This document shows positions 1-5,628 of a stretch of DNA of 15,451 bases, piece by piece (positions within the stretch are counted from its first letter, which is position 1; each line of letters begins with the position of its first letter). A program made the translations under genes and the position numbers. Source of the stretch: an uncultured Oscillibacter sp. (lineage in GTDB: Bacteria > Bacillota > Clostridia > Oscillospirales > Oscillospiraceae); contig CAJTJA010000054.1 in assembly GCA_910576845.1 (NCBI GenBank), forward strand, positions 1 to 15,451. The letters run 5' to 3'. The notes below the pieces were generated by a model. It had not been told where the DNA came from and ran no database searches. It was given only the letters and a program-made list of their open reading frames with translations.

Positions 1-500
1 TCAGAGGCTTTGGTGCGGCCACCCAGGGCCTCGCCGTCCTTCACAAACTGGACATTGCCCAGGCCAGCGGCGATGCCGCGGTTGCCATTGCTGTTGTAGC
101 CGTAGAAGGTGACGCTGACATTGCAGTAGCAGCCGCTGTACACCTCGCTCTGGTCGATGATGGGCTGCACCTTGCGGTCCACCACCTGGGGAGCCTGACG
201 GCTGTTGGCGTTGAGGAAGAAGCACCCAGCATACGCCTCGTCATCGGGCCGGTCGGTGTCGCCATCCCGGAGCGGGGTCTTGAGGTTGGGGGGAATCTTG
301 CCGCCCCACTTGCCCACCGAGTCCTTCTTGGCCTGCTCGATGGCGTTCTTGATGGCGGTGAGGGTCTTGGTGTCCTTCTTGGACACAATTGCTGAAAGGC
401 CGTACTTGGGGTCGGAGCCGTTCACGCTGGTCGGCTCGAACAAGTGGGCGTAGCTGATGCGGCAGGGAATGATGACCTTGGTCGGATTGATAGCAGACAT
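1..500 (-). CDS. DUF2815 phage ssDNA-binding protein, 3' end cut by the window
   Basis: The minus-strand gene starts at ATG 500-498 and is open to base 1, giving 166 codons. The product begins MSAINPTKVIIPCRISYAHL and later has YSGCYCNVSVTFYGYN-like text followed by a glycine-rich GIAAGLGNVQF stretch. This pattern matches DUF2815, a family related to phage Enc34-type single-stranded-DNA-binding proteins, which coat ssDNA during phage replication or recombination. Family members are only slightly longer than this, so probably only the C-terminal tail is missing. A strong GGAGG lies 8 bases upstream of the start (plus-strand cctcc at 509-513), inside the end of the DUF2800 gene. Only 3 bases separate the two genes, so they are co-transcribed. 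The family call is by pattern recognition; the role is family knowledge. Confidence 0.88.
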   Translation of the reverse strand, partial: MSAINPTKVIIPCRISYAHLFEPTSVNGSDPKYGLSAIVSKKDTKTLTAIKNAIEQAKKDSVGKWGGKIPPNLKTPLRDGDTDRPDDEAYAGCFFLNANSRQAPQVVDRKVQPIIDQSEVYSGCYCNVSVTFYGYNSNGNRGIAAGLGNVQFVKDGEALGGRTKAS

Positions 501-503
501 AAC

Positions 504-1634
504 TTATACCTCCTGAAATTCCGCAGATGCGGTGTCCTTGGTGACTTCTTGTCGTTTGTCGGATTGGGGAACGAGGGTCAGCTTGCTTTGGGGCTTATAC
601 ACATAGGGGCCGAGGATGCGGTTGAACTCTTCCTTGCCCATGAGCCGCTCCATGTCGCCGATCCCGATGAGGGACTTCTTGAAAATGTCGGTGTAGCCGC
701 TGGCCTGGGCCGCTGCCGCCACCTCGTCCTCGCTGCTGTACTTTCTGACGCTGCGGCCCTCTACCAGCTTGTATCCAGGCCACTGCTTTCCGTGGATGAT
801 GGCCTCGTCCTGGGCGAAGGCATACACGTCTGCCGCCCACTTCGCCAGCTCGTCCGAGCGGCGGAGGACTTCGGCGACCTCCTCATCGTCCAGCAGGGCA
901 GGCTGGCGGAACTCCATCTGGGCCAGCTTGAGGAACTCCTCGGCCCTGGCTCGGCACTGGTTTCGGGCCTTGCAGAACCGGCACCAGGAGCCAGCGGCGA
1001 ACTCCCCGGCCCCCATGAGGGCCATGGCCCCGGTGGGGCGGAGGACCTCCTCGCCCCACTTCTTCAGCTCCTCCGGGGTGATCTCCCAAGTGGAGCAGTG
1101 GCAGAGTCGGGGCTGGAAGATGGTCAGCCGCACCACCTTGGGATCGTAGAGCAGCTCGGCCTTGCTGAGAACACCCAGGCCGTAGATCATAAGCTGGGGG
1201 TTGCGCTCGGCATCCACCTGGACACCACGGCCCAGCTTGAGGTCAATAATGTGGACGTAGGAGTCGGTCACGATGACCATGTCGGCGGTGCCGAAACAGC
1301 CCTCCACATACTCGGAGGCATCGACCCTCTGCTCTACGGTGAAGACGGGGTCCTTGCAGACCCGCTGCGCGTCCTCGATCTCGCCCTGGACGAAGGAAAC
1401 GTACTCGTCCACAGCCTCCAGAAGCTCGTCCGAGTAGTAGTCGGACACGGGGCGGCGGGTGCGCTGCTTGAGGTACTTCTTGATGAGATGTTCGGCCATT
1501 GCGTGGCCAGCGGTGCCCTCGGCGGCGTAGGCGCTCTCCTCATCCTGGAACTGCTCCTCCAGCATCAAGGAGGGAGGGCAGTGCAGGCGGCGGTTCGCTG
1601 CCGAAGGGGAAAATCTCGCATGAGTGGAAGGCAT
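504..1634 (-). CDS. DUF2800 protein, Cas4/AddB-like PD-(D/E)XK nuclease
   Basis: This 376-aa protein opens with ARFSPSAANRRLHCPPS and AYAAEGTAGHAMAE, the DUF2800 signature in Firmicutes phages. The nuclease core is visible as GTAD (115-118) followed by IIDLKLG, giving candidate metal ligands D118, D131 and K133. Four cysteines are spaced as in the Fe-S cluster of Cas4 and AddB nucleases: C19 near the N terminus, then C218-x2-C221-x5-C227. It is therefore probably an Fe-S exonuclease acting with the neighbouring ssDNA-binding protein in phage DNA replication or recombination. Its ATG overlaps the stop of the upstream gene (TGATG at 1632-1636), which suggests translational coupling. Family assignment is firm; enzymatic activity is inferred. 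Confidence 0.9.
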   Translation of the reverse strand: MPSTHARFSPSAANRRLHCPPSLMLEEQFQDEESAYAAEGTAGHAMAEHLIKKYLKQRTRRPVSDYYSDELLEAVDEYVSFVQGEIEDAQRVCKDPVFTVEQRVDASEYVEGCFGTADMVIVTDSYVHIIDLKLGRGVQVDAERNPQLMIYGLGVLSKAELLYDPKVVRLTIFQPRLCHCSTWEITPEELKKWGEEVLRPTGAMALMGAGEFAAGSWCRFCKARNQCRARAEEFLKLAQMEFRQPALLDDEEVAEVLRRSDELAKWAADVYAFAQDEAIIHGKQWPGYKLVEGRSVRKYSSEDEVAAAAQASGYTDIFKKSLIGIGDMERLMGKEEFNRILGPYVYKPQSKLTLVPQSDKRQEVTKDTASAEFQEV

Positions 1635-1915
1635 CAGAGCGCCTCCACTTCTTGGAGGAGGTCGGCGTAGTCCTCCGGCTTGACGCCAGACAGCTTGCCA
1701 GCGTCATACTTCATCAACAGGGCCTTGACCTGGGCGGTCTTGCCCTCATCGCTCTTGGCGGACATGACGGCGCGGACCTGCTCGATGGTGATCTTCTTGG
1801 TCGGCTCCGGGGCCGCTTCGGGGGTGGCCTCCGCTCCCTGTTCAGCCAGGGAGCGGTAGCCTGCCGCCAGCAGCTCGAAGCCTTCAGCCAGTTGGCTGTA
1901 GACTTTTTTATCCAT
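1634..1915 (-). CDS. Small hypothetical phage protein beside DUF2800
   Basis: The product is 93 aa, taken from ATG 1915 (MDKKVYSQLAEGFELL). An AAAGG site (plus-strand cctttc, 1925-1930) lies 9 bases upstream, the same arrangement as in the DUF4406 gene, so I prefer this start to the Met three codons upstream or the one at 1948. An N-terminal helix is followed by a Glu/Ala/Pro linker at about residues 28-40. The C-terminal helical part reads EQVRAVMSAKSDEGKTAQVKALL and then LSGVKPEDYADLLQEVEAL. Such proteins commonly sit directly upstream of DUF2800 in clostridial phages, sometimes under a misleading ribosome-biogenesis name. I know of no demonstrated function. The coupled stop/start with DUF2800 suggests they work together. 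Confidence 0.8.
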   Translation of the reverse strand: MDKKVYSQLAEGFELLAAGYRSLAEQGAEATPEAAPEPTKKITIEQVRAVMSAKSDEGKTAQVKALLMKYDAGKLSGVKPEDYADLLQEVEAL

Positions 1916-1931
1916 TTGTGGCATCCTTTCT

Positions 1932-2327
1932 TCAGACAATGTTCGCACCCTTCAGCTCGGCGAGGAACTCGGCATCCACCCGGTCATCGATGGAAAGCGT
2001 GTCCGGGGTGATGCGGTTGAGCTTCTCATCGTAGCAGCGGATGGGGATGCGCATCTTCTTGGCGATCTCCAGCTCGTACTTCATACCCTTGGTGATTTTG
2101 GTTCCGATGAGCCACATCATGTCGCTGACCTTCAGCAGCTCGGCCCCAAGCTGGATGCCGAGGATGCGCTCATCGGGGCTGTTGTCATCCAGGAACTGCG
2201 GGTAGAGCAGATGGGGGATGACGGGGACATAGCCGGTCACAGCGGCGATGTGGCCAGCGTACCTGGCGACCTCGATGTTGTGTTCGATGTCCCCGCGGTA
2301 GGGGGAACAGATGAAAACTTTCTGCAT
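1932..2327 (-). CDS. DUF4406 protein, nucleoside deoxyribosyltransferase-like fold
   Basis: The product is 131 aa. It starts MQKVFICSPYRGDIEHNIE and continues with ARYAGHIAAVTGYVPVIPHLL, DERILGIQLGAELL and a TKGMKYELEIA segment. This is the DUF4406 pattern, a Rossmann-like family related to nucleoside 2-deoxyribosyltransferases. The conserved SPYRG and GMKYE motifs are where related enzymes bind nucleotide. The start at ATG 2327 is chosen because AAAGGAT lies about 9 bases upstream; in-frame Met codons at 2348 and 2390 lack a ribosome binding site. It is the first gene of the leftward module and ends 16 bases before the next start. A role in nucleotide salvage or in protecting phage DNA synthesis is plausible but not shown. 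Confidence 0.85.
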   Translation of the reverse strand: MQKVFICSPYRGDIEHNIEVARYAGHIAAVTGYVPVIPHLLYPQFLDDNSPDERILGIQLGAELLKVSDMMWLIGTKITKGMKYELEIAKKMRIPIRCYDEKLNRITPDTLSIDDRVDAEFLAELKGANIV

Positions 2328-2588
2328 GGTGTCTATCCTTTCTGTCATTCGGGAGCATCCCGTTCGGTTGATGTTTCCTGCCGCCGCCACCCGGTCAGGC
2401 GGGCGGTGGCTGTATGAGTGGCCACCTCATGGCCCTAATAATAGCCGTCCAGACCCCGTTTGCCCCGGATGTTGAGAACCCGAAAATGGGCCGATTTTCA
2501 AGGCTTTGAGCGGGGCAGAATTTTGAAAAGCGACCTATTCCAAGGGGTGAGCAGCCGGACTTTGAAAACCCGGTAGCCGGGAAACTTT
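2328..2588. other. Intergenic region with repeats and small hairpins
   Basis: No convincing gene is present in these 261 bases. There is a perfect inverted repeat GAAAAT/ATTTTC at 2482-2487 and 2494-2499, and four related TTTGA/TTGAG-type words at about 2473, 2504, 2521 and 2561. GC-rich GCCACC/GGTGGC arms lie at about 2388-2412. A weak minus-strand -10 candidate (TATTAT, 2438-2443) could serve the DUF4406 gene, but I see no matching -35. The segment may hold the early-module promoter, its operators or an origin-like element. Confidence 0.45.
2569..2581 (-). terminator. Weak hairpin after the XRE gene
   Basis: CCCGG-tag-CCGGG forms a 5-bp stem just downstream of the minus-strand stop at 2589. 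Read on the minus strand it is followed by TTTTC. The stem is short, so a terminator role is only possible. Confidence 0.35.
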
Positions 2589-3092
2589 TTATTTTTCTTT
2601 TGCCAGCGGGGGGACTCCTGTGTTGCGGAGCAGTGCGTTGCAGTCGTAGATACTGCACCCCGTCATAGTCGAGAGAATCGTCAGGTAGGCAATATCGTTC
2701 GGTTCACCGGCAAAGGTGTGTCCGGCCTTATGTACCAAATCGAGGCTGAACGGCAGGGGAAGCTGGAGGCCCACACACAGCGCGACAACGGTCTGGATGT
2801 TGGGCTTCGATTTATTGGAGCCGTTCCGATATTTGCGGATCGTGTCCTCGTTGATGAGGCACAGACCAGCCAGAGCCTCGTTAGTCAGGCGGAGCTTGTC
2901 CATGTGGTAGGCCAGGGTTGCTCCGAACTTACCGGGCAGCTCATCCATGATGGCGGAAGTCTGCTCCACATAGGTCTTGAACTCTGGCGTGTGGGCGGGG
3001 ATGTCACTGACCGCCTTATTGAATGCGGTATCTTGGTAGGTGGCCTTGACTGCTGGATTGGCCTTGGCGGTGGTTTTTCCTGATTTCTTCAT
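2589..3092 (-). CDS. XRE-type helix-turn-helix regulator
   Basis: The product is 167 aa from ATG 3092 (MKKSGKTTAKANPAVK), preceded by AAAGGAC about 9 bases upstream. The N-terminal 50 residues are basic and then helical. A helix-turn-helix of the XRE/Cro type spans about residues 56-112: FGATLAYHMDKLRLTNEALAG, then INEDTIRKYRNG as the recognition helix, then the NIQTVVALCVGLQLP helix. The C-terminal 50 residues are not assignable by eye. The frame stays open to 3263, but the extra N-terminal sequence is Gly/Pro/Cys-rich, has no ribosome binding site and would reach beyond the predicted -10 box. It probably regulates transcription in the phage or element. Its position at the head of the leftward module, and the 12-bp palindrome upstream, suggest self-control or control of the early genes. 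Confidence 0.8.
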   Translation of the reverse strand: MKKSGKTTAKANPAVKATYQDTAFNKAVSDIPAHTPEFKTYVEQTSAIMDELPGKFGATLAYHMDKLRLTNEALAGLCLINEDTIRKYRNGSNKSKPNIQTVVALCVGLQLPLPFSLDLVHKAGHTFAGEPNDIAYLTILSTMTGCSIYDCNALLRNTGVPPLAKEK

Positions 3093-3233
3093 TTTGGTGT
3101 CCTTTCCGCCTGGGGCAGCAGGGCGGGGACACAAAAATGGCCGAAGCGTATCAGCCCCGGACCATGCACAGCCAAAATGGGCGCACAGGATCAAGGGTGC
3201 TGATAACGCCTCTCCCGGTAGGGAGGGTCGGCG
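3093..3233 (-). other. Long 5' leader of the XRE regulator
   Basis: About 130 bases separate the predicted transcription start from the ATG at 3092. On the minus strand this leader contains a CTCCC-tacc-GGGAG hairpin (about 3212-3225). No ORF with a ribosome binding site is evident in it. Confidence 0.4.
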
Positions 3234-3263
3234 ATTATAGCATCCTCGCCCGTGTGCGCACAC
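3234..3263 (-). promoter_or_regulatory. Extended -10 promoter with a 12-bp palindrome
   Basis: On the minus strand TGCTATAAT (plus-strand 3234-3242) is a perfect extended -10 element. The place where a -35 would sit is covered by GTGTGCGCACAC (3252-3263), a perfect 12-bp palindrome, and no good -35 hexamer is visible. This fits a promoter controlled by a dimeric regulator, either an activator substituting for the -35 or a repressor. The gene served is the XRE regulator starting at 3092. Confidence 0.6.
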
Positions 3264-3286
3264 AGGCTACGGTATTTTGTTATCTC

Positions 3287-3302
3287 AACGGCCAGAGCCG
3301 TT
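3287..3302. repeat. Perfect inverted repeat AACGGC/GCCGTT
   Basis: Six-base arms AACGGC and GCCGTT are separated by CAGA. On the plus strand the repeat is followed by TTTTG. It could be a small operator or a weak terminator; it lies between two candidate minus-strand promoters. Confidence 0.4.
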
Positions 3303-3315
3303 TTGACCTTATTGC

Positions 3316-3344
3316 TGTATATAACGATTCGCGTTAAAAAACAA
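3316..3344 (-). promoter_or_regulatory. Candidate second promoter with dyad in the spacer
   Basis: On the minus strand TTGTTT (3339-3344) and TATACA (3316-3321) are separated by 17 bases. The spacer holds AACGATTCGCGTT (3323-3335), an AACG/CGTT dyad resembling sequence near 3671. The -35 overlaps the T-tract of the preceding terminator, so this call is tentative. Confidence 0.35.
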
Positions 3345-3393
3345 AAAGGCCGGAGCAGCGCAGGTATGGTAATACCTGCATTGCTCCGGCCTT
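3339..3393 (-). terminator. Strong intrinsic terminator of the zinc-ribbon gene
   Basis: Arms at 3346-3366 and 3373-3393 match at 19 of 21 positions around a 6-base loop. Read on the minus strand the stem ends GGCC and runs into TTTTTGTTTTTT. It lies about 40 bases after the stop of the zinc-ribbon gene. Confidence 0.85.
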
Positions 3394-3431
3394 AGTGGTG
3401 GCATTCGGCCCCAGTGGTCAGTCAGCAACAG

Positions 3432-3626
3432 TTATGCTGTGCGGCCTTTGCGCCGCTGTGGTTTTGCTTTCTCGGTTATCAGTTTGTCCAAGTCGGCAAG
3501 ATATGTGTTTCCGCACTTCTTACACTGGACAGAGATTGTGACCTTTGCGCGTCCATCGGCAAGGGTCTCACCCTTCCCGCACCAAGGGCAGTGGAGGTGG
3601 TGGCACATTTCCCGCAGTCTATTCAT
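3432..3626 (-). CDS. Small zinc-ribbon protein
   Basis: The product is 64 aa. Two CxxC knuckles, CPWC (C13, C16) and CKKC (C35, C38), are about 19 residues apart, a classic zinc-ribbon layout, and the C-terminal tail is basic (KAKPQRRKGRTA). The start at ATG 3626 has AAAGGAG about 9 bases upstream. The gene stands alone, with its own promoter candidate and a very strong terminator, between the ImmA gene and the XRE gene at 3092. Small zinc-ribbon proteins of this kind are frequent in phages and conjugative elements and may bind DNA or partner proteins, but I do not recognise a characterised family. The promoter carries a 15-bp element also present at the XRE-ImmA promoter, so it may be under the same repressor. 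Confidence 0.75.
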   Translation of the reverse strand: MNRLREMCHHLHCPWCGKGETLADGRAKVTISVQCKKCGNTYLADLDKLITEKAKPQRRKGRTA

Positions 3627-3644
3627 TTCAGAGGCTCCTTTCAG

Positions 3645-3672
3645 ATTGTACGCTTGAACGCTAAATTGCGAA
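3645..3672 (-). promoter_or_regulatory. Promoter and operator of the zinc-ribbon gene
   Basis: On the minus strand TACAAT (3645-3650) is a good -10, with TTCGCA (3667-3672) as a weak -35 at 16-base spacing. The promoter interior contains plus-strand ACGCTAAATTGCGAA (3658-3672), which matches 14 of 15 bases of an element at 5078-5092 in the XRE-ImmA promoter region. Repressor binding here would block RNA polymerase. Confidence 0.55.
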
Positions 3673-3682
3673 CGATTTGGGT

Positions 3683-3717
3683 AAAATTATAAGCGGGGAA
3701 GTCATCCCCGCTTATAA
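3683..3717 (-). terminator. Intrinsic terminator of the ImmA gene
   Basis: A perfect 12-bp stem (arms 3687-3698 and 3706-3717) with a 7-base loop starts 6 bases after the ImmA stop codon. On the minus strand it continues into TTTTAC. It separates the XRE-ImmA operon from the zinc-ribbon gene. Confidence 0.8.
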
Positions 3718-3722
3718 CAGGG

Positions 3723-4529
3723 TCAAAGCCCAAAGGCTGATGCATCGTTGACTCTCTCCAGTTCGTCCGCATAGACCTCGATAAAGTCTATTCCAGCATA
3801 GGGGACGGAGAAGTCTTTACCTACGATCCCCAATTCCTTCAGCCGATAAGTTGCGGCCTCCAAGGAAACATCGAAGGTATCGACCACATCATGTACGATG
3901 GCAATGCTGCGAACCAGGCTCCGTTCCTTCCTGTGCCGCTGCGCCACCAACTCTACGGCGGACTTTGGCATGAGAATGGCCGATGAGAACCGATTGGCCT
4001 GGAACTCCATGCGGTCGTGGTCGTTCCAGCTCCTGGAATTCGTCTTGCTCATTTTCGTGTTGTCACGGCGGCACTGAATCATAGGGGCCATCGTTGAGCC
4101 AAAGAACGACATCTGGTCTGGGTCGTATCGGAAGAAGGCCGAGTGGAAAATGTCATGTCCTCCTTCATGCCCAAGGGTGAACCGATACCGATGTTTCTGG
4201 CTCTCTTCCAAGAGGCTGTTGTCCACAATGACGGTTCGGGCCTTTGCGCTAATATACTCAGCCCGGTTAGTCTCAGGCGACCACACGATCACCCTGTCCG
4301 TATCATTGAACACCGTCATACCTAGATAGATGCCGTTGTGGGAAAGATACTGGTAGTCCGTAGTCATTCCAAGGTAGCACTCGATAAAGCCCTCTATGTC
4401 TACGGGCGCTGGGTTTCTCAGAACCTCTGGCTGGAAGTCCCGTACATACTCTTCTCCGATTGTGTCGATTTCTTCTTTTCTCAGAACGGGGACTCCGTTC
4501 TTCTGGGTCCTGTACGAGGGCGTGTACAT
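3723..4529 (-). CDS. ImmA/IrrE-type metallopeptidase (M78 family)
   Basis: The product is 268 aa. The zinc-protease motif is HEGGH at residues 121-125 (FTLGHEGGHDIFH), and MEFQANRFSSAILMP follows at about 174-187, giving E175 as the likely third zinc ligand; both are characteristic of the ImmA/IrrE family. In ICEBs1-like elements ImmA cleaves the XRE repressor ImmR after DNA damage or quorum signalling and so derepresses the element. Here the gene follows an XRE repressor by 9 bases, the same pairing, so the upstream protein is the likely substrate. Both come from the promoter at 5097-5126, and a clean terminator follows. The final 60 residues are a helical C-terminal region with no domain I recognise. 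Family assignment is firm; the substrate is inferred. Confidence 0.9.
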   Translation of the reverse strand: MYTPSYRTQKNGVPVLRKEEIDTIGEEYVRDFQPEVLRNPAPVDIEGFIECYLGMTTDYQYLSHNGIYLGMTVFNDTDRVIVWSPETNRAEYISAKARTVIVDNSLLEESQKHRYRFTLGHEGGHDIFHSAFFRYDPDQMSFFGSTMAPMIQCRRDNTKMSKTNSRSWNDHDRMEFQANRFSSAILMPKSAVELVAQRHRKERSLVRSIAIVHDVVDTFDVSLEAATYRLKELGIVGKDFSVPYAGIDFIEVYADELERVNDASAFGL

Positions 4530-4538
4530 AAATTGCTT

Positions 4539-4913
4539 TTACCCCTTCCGCTTCTTCAGCTCGGCAACAAACTTCATCCACTCTTCCTCTCCCGCATCCA
4601 GGTCACGGGCGGTGCGGAGAGCGGCCGACACATACTCCCGCTCCATGATGTAGCCAGGGAGGTCCGGCGCCACGGAATTACGCTTTCTGCCTGCCAAGTC
4701 AAGCATAGTAGATTTTTCGTCTTCCGACAGGAGGAGAACCTGGGAGATAAGTTCCAGCTTGTCCATTTCAGGCGGGTTGCGCCGATCCTTCTCGATGTCG
4801 CTCAAATAGGGCGCAGAGATGCCGATACGCTCCGCCATCTTGCGGAGGGGGATTTGCTTTTCCACACGTTTCCGCTGGATAAACTCTCCGAAATTCTGAT
4901 ACTGTGCGTTCAT
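4539..4913 (-). CDS. XRE-family repressor, ImmR-like, paired with ImmA
   Basis: The product is 124 aa from ATG 4913 (MNAQYQNFGEFIQRKRVEKQ), preceded by AAGGTG about 8 bases upstream; an in-frame TTG at 4937 is less likely. The helix-turn-helix covers about residues 8-55: PLRKMAERIGI is the first helix, SAPYLSDIEKDRRN the recognition helix with the usual YLSDIE core, and MDKLELISQVL follows. The C-terminal half contains Asp/Glu-rich helices, perhaps for dimerisation or peptidase recognition. With the ImmA gene 9 bases downstream this forms a repressor/anti-repressor protease pair of the kind that controls lysogeny or conjugative transfer. Candidate operators are the palindrome at 5071-5082 and the element at 5078-5092 over its own start site. 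Confidence 0.88.
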   Translation of the reverse strand: MNAQYQNFGEFIQRKRVEKQIPLRKMAERIGISAPYLSDIEKDRRNPPEMDKLELISQVLLLSEDEKSTMLDLAGRKRNSVAPDLPGYIMEREYVSAALRTARDLDAGEEEWMKFVAELKKRKG

Positions 4914-5096
4914 AATGGTTTCACCTTTTCTTTTCAATTAGGCCATCCTTCGTCATATCTTGTCACTTTTCAGACTGCACTTTCGCCTCATAGCGGCTTG
5001 CGTCTCTCATTTGACTGCTCTCGACTGTACTCGGCCCTTCATTTTCAACACTCGGTGAATACGGCAAGAAAGCGTGTACGCTAACTTGCGAATAAA
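4914..5096 (-). other. Long leader of the XRE-ImmA operon with tiny ORFs
   Basis: About 175 bases lie between the predicted transcription start and the XRE start codon. On the minus strand three very short ORFs follow one another: 11 codons (MKGRVQSRAVK), 15 codons starting in the ATGA overlap with the first stop (MRDASRYEAKVQSEK), and 11 codons (MTKDGLIEKKR) ending 7 bases before the XRE ATG. Their ribosome binding sites are weak, so translation is uncertain. Confidence 0.3.
5071..5092. promoter_or_regulatory. Operator candidate at the XRE-ImmA start site
   Basis: AGCGTGTACGCT (5071-5082) is a palindrome with perfect 5-base arms. It overlaps ACGCTAACTTGCGAA (5078-5092), the near-copy of the element at 3658-3672. 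The pair covers the expected transcription start and the first transcribed bases of the promoter at 5097-5126, the usual position for an autorepressor. Confidence 0.55.
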
Positions 5097-5126
5097 AGTA
5101 TAGCACAGCCTATGCAACTTTGTCAA
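5097..5126 (-). promoter_or_regulatory. Strong sigma-A-type promoter of the XRE-ImmA operon
   Basis: On the minus strand a consensus TTGACA (plus-strand 5121-5126) and TATACT (5097-5102) are separated by 18 bases. It is the best promoter in the middle block and points at the XRE repressor gene. Confidence 0.75.
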
Positions 5127-5171
5127 GAGTGGGAATGTGTCTTTTTTTGATATTTTTCGGGGAATGCAAAC

Positions 5172-5198
5172 GCTGGGAAGTCCCGCAGGCTTCCCAGC
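5172..5198. terminator. Hairpin after the second XRE gene
   Basis: GCTGGGAAG (5172-5180) and CTTCCCAGC (5190-5198) form a 9-bp perfect stem with a 9-base loop, 4 bases after the stop of the leftward XRE gene. No clean T-tract follows directly on the minus strand, though TTTTTTTGATATTTTTC lies further on in plus-strand terms (about 5141-5158). It is a plausible but not ideal terminator. Confidence 0.5.
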
Positions 5199-5202
5199 TT
5201 GA

Positions 5203-5511
5203 TTATTTTGCATTCATCGCCCGGATCATATGCAGCGCCGCTTGTTTCTGCTCCGGGGTGAGCGACACCCAATTGTCAAACAGTTCTTTCAGTTCTGGAG
5301 TCAATTCCACCATCTCGCTCTCGGCGAAGAACTGGGCCAAGGAGATGCCGAAGGCGGAACATACGGACTCCAGAGTTGAAATGGAGGGAACAGTGTTCCG
5401 CTTAAAGATGTTCGCAAGCGTGGACTCGGAGAGGCCGCTTTCTTTCGCCAACCGATAAGCCGTCCAGCCCCGCTCCGCCATTAACTGCCGCAGCCTGGAA
5501 TGTGTGTCCAT
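5203..5511 (-). CDS. XRE-family helix-turn-helix repressor
   Basis: The product is 102 aa from ATG 5511, with GGGAGGTGG a few bases upstream. The helix-turn-helix is clear: RLRQLMAERGWTAYRLAKESG, then LSESTLANIFKRN as recognition helix, then SISTLESVCSAFGISLAQFF (about residues 5-62). The C-terminal tail TPELKELFDNWVSLTPEQKQAAL is a short helical region often seen in this Firmicutes repressor group. It is divergent from the DUF1273 gene, and the 117-base gap contains two dyads and a strong rightward promoter. The most likely role is repression of that promoter and possibly of its own. Which operon it ultimately controls, including any effect on the defence genes further right, is not visible. 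Confidence 0.87.
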   Translation of the reverse strand: MDTHSRLRQLMAERGWTAYRLAKESGLSESTLANIFKRNTVPSISTLESVCSAFGISLAQFFAESEMVELTPELKELFDNWVSLTPEQKQAALHMIRAMNAK

Positions 5512-5539
5512 AATGCCACCTCCCTCTGGTCAATATTTT

Positions 5540-5604
5540 ACCGTTCACTTAAATGGTTTTATACAGTTGACTTGTACGGCATATACCGTTATATTAAACT
5601 GTAT
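5540..5604. promoter_or_regulatory. Operator cluster between the XRE and DUF1273 genes
   Basis: Three dyads lie here. ACCGTT/AATGGT (5540-5545 and 5552-5557) match at 5 of 6 positions. ACGGCATATACCGT (5576-5589) is a near-perfect palindrome filling the spacer of the rightward promoter. ATACAGTT (5561-5568) and AACTGTAT (5597-5604) are perfect 8-base arms bracketing that promoter. TACCGTT occurs twice as a direct repeat (5539-5545, 5584-5590). This is a typical arrangement for a divergent XRE repressor. Confidence 0.6.
5567..5595 (+). promoter_or_regulatory. Sigma-A-type promoter of the DUF1273 gene
   Basis: TTGACT (5567-5572) and TATATT (5590-5595) are separated by exactly 17 bases. The start site would fall near 5602, about 27 bases before the ATG at 5629. 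Confidence 0.75.
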
Positions 5605-5628
5605 CAGCCATCACAGGAGGGCGGTAAA

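Noticed and set aside
444..1670. A 408-codon plus-strand ORF
   Set aside because: It is the antisense shadow of the DUF2800 gene. The product has Leu/Gly/Val-rich sequence without domain motifs, whereas the minus strand gives a clear family match and ribosome binding site.
2395..2658. An 87-codon minus-strand ORF
   Set aside because: It overlaps the end of the XRE gene and the repeat-rich gap. The translation has no recognisable features.
3093..3263. N-terminal extension of the XRE gene to 3263
   Set aside because: The extra 57 residues are Gly/Pro/Cys-rich, have no ribosome binding site and overlap the predicted promoter. ATG 3092 has a proper AAAGGAC site.
4338..5084. A 248-codon plus-strand ORF
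   Set aside because: It is opposite the ImmA and XRE genes and the operator region. No motifs and no start signal are seen.
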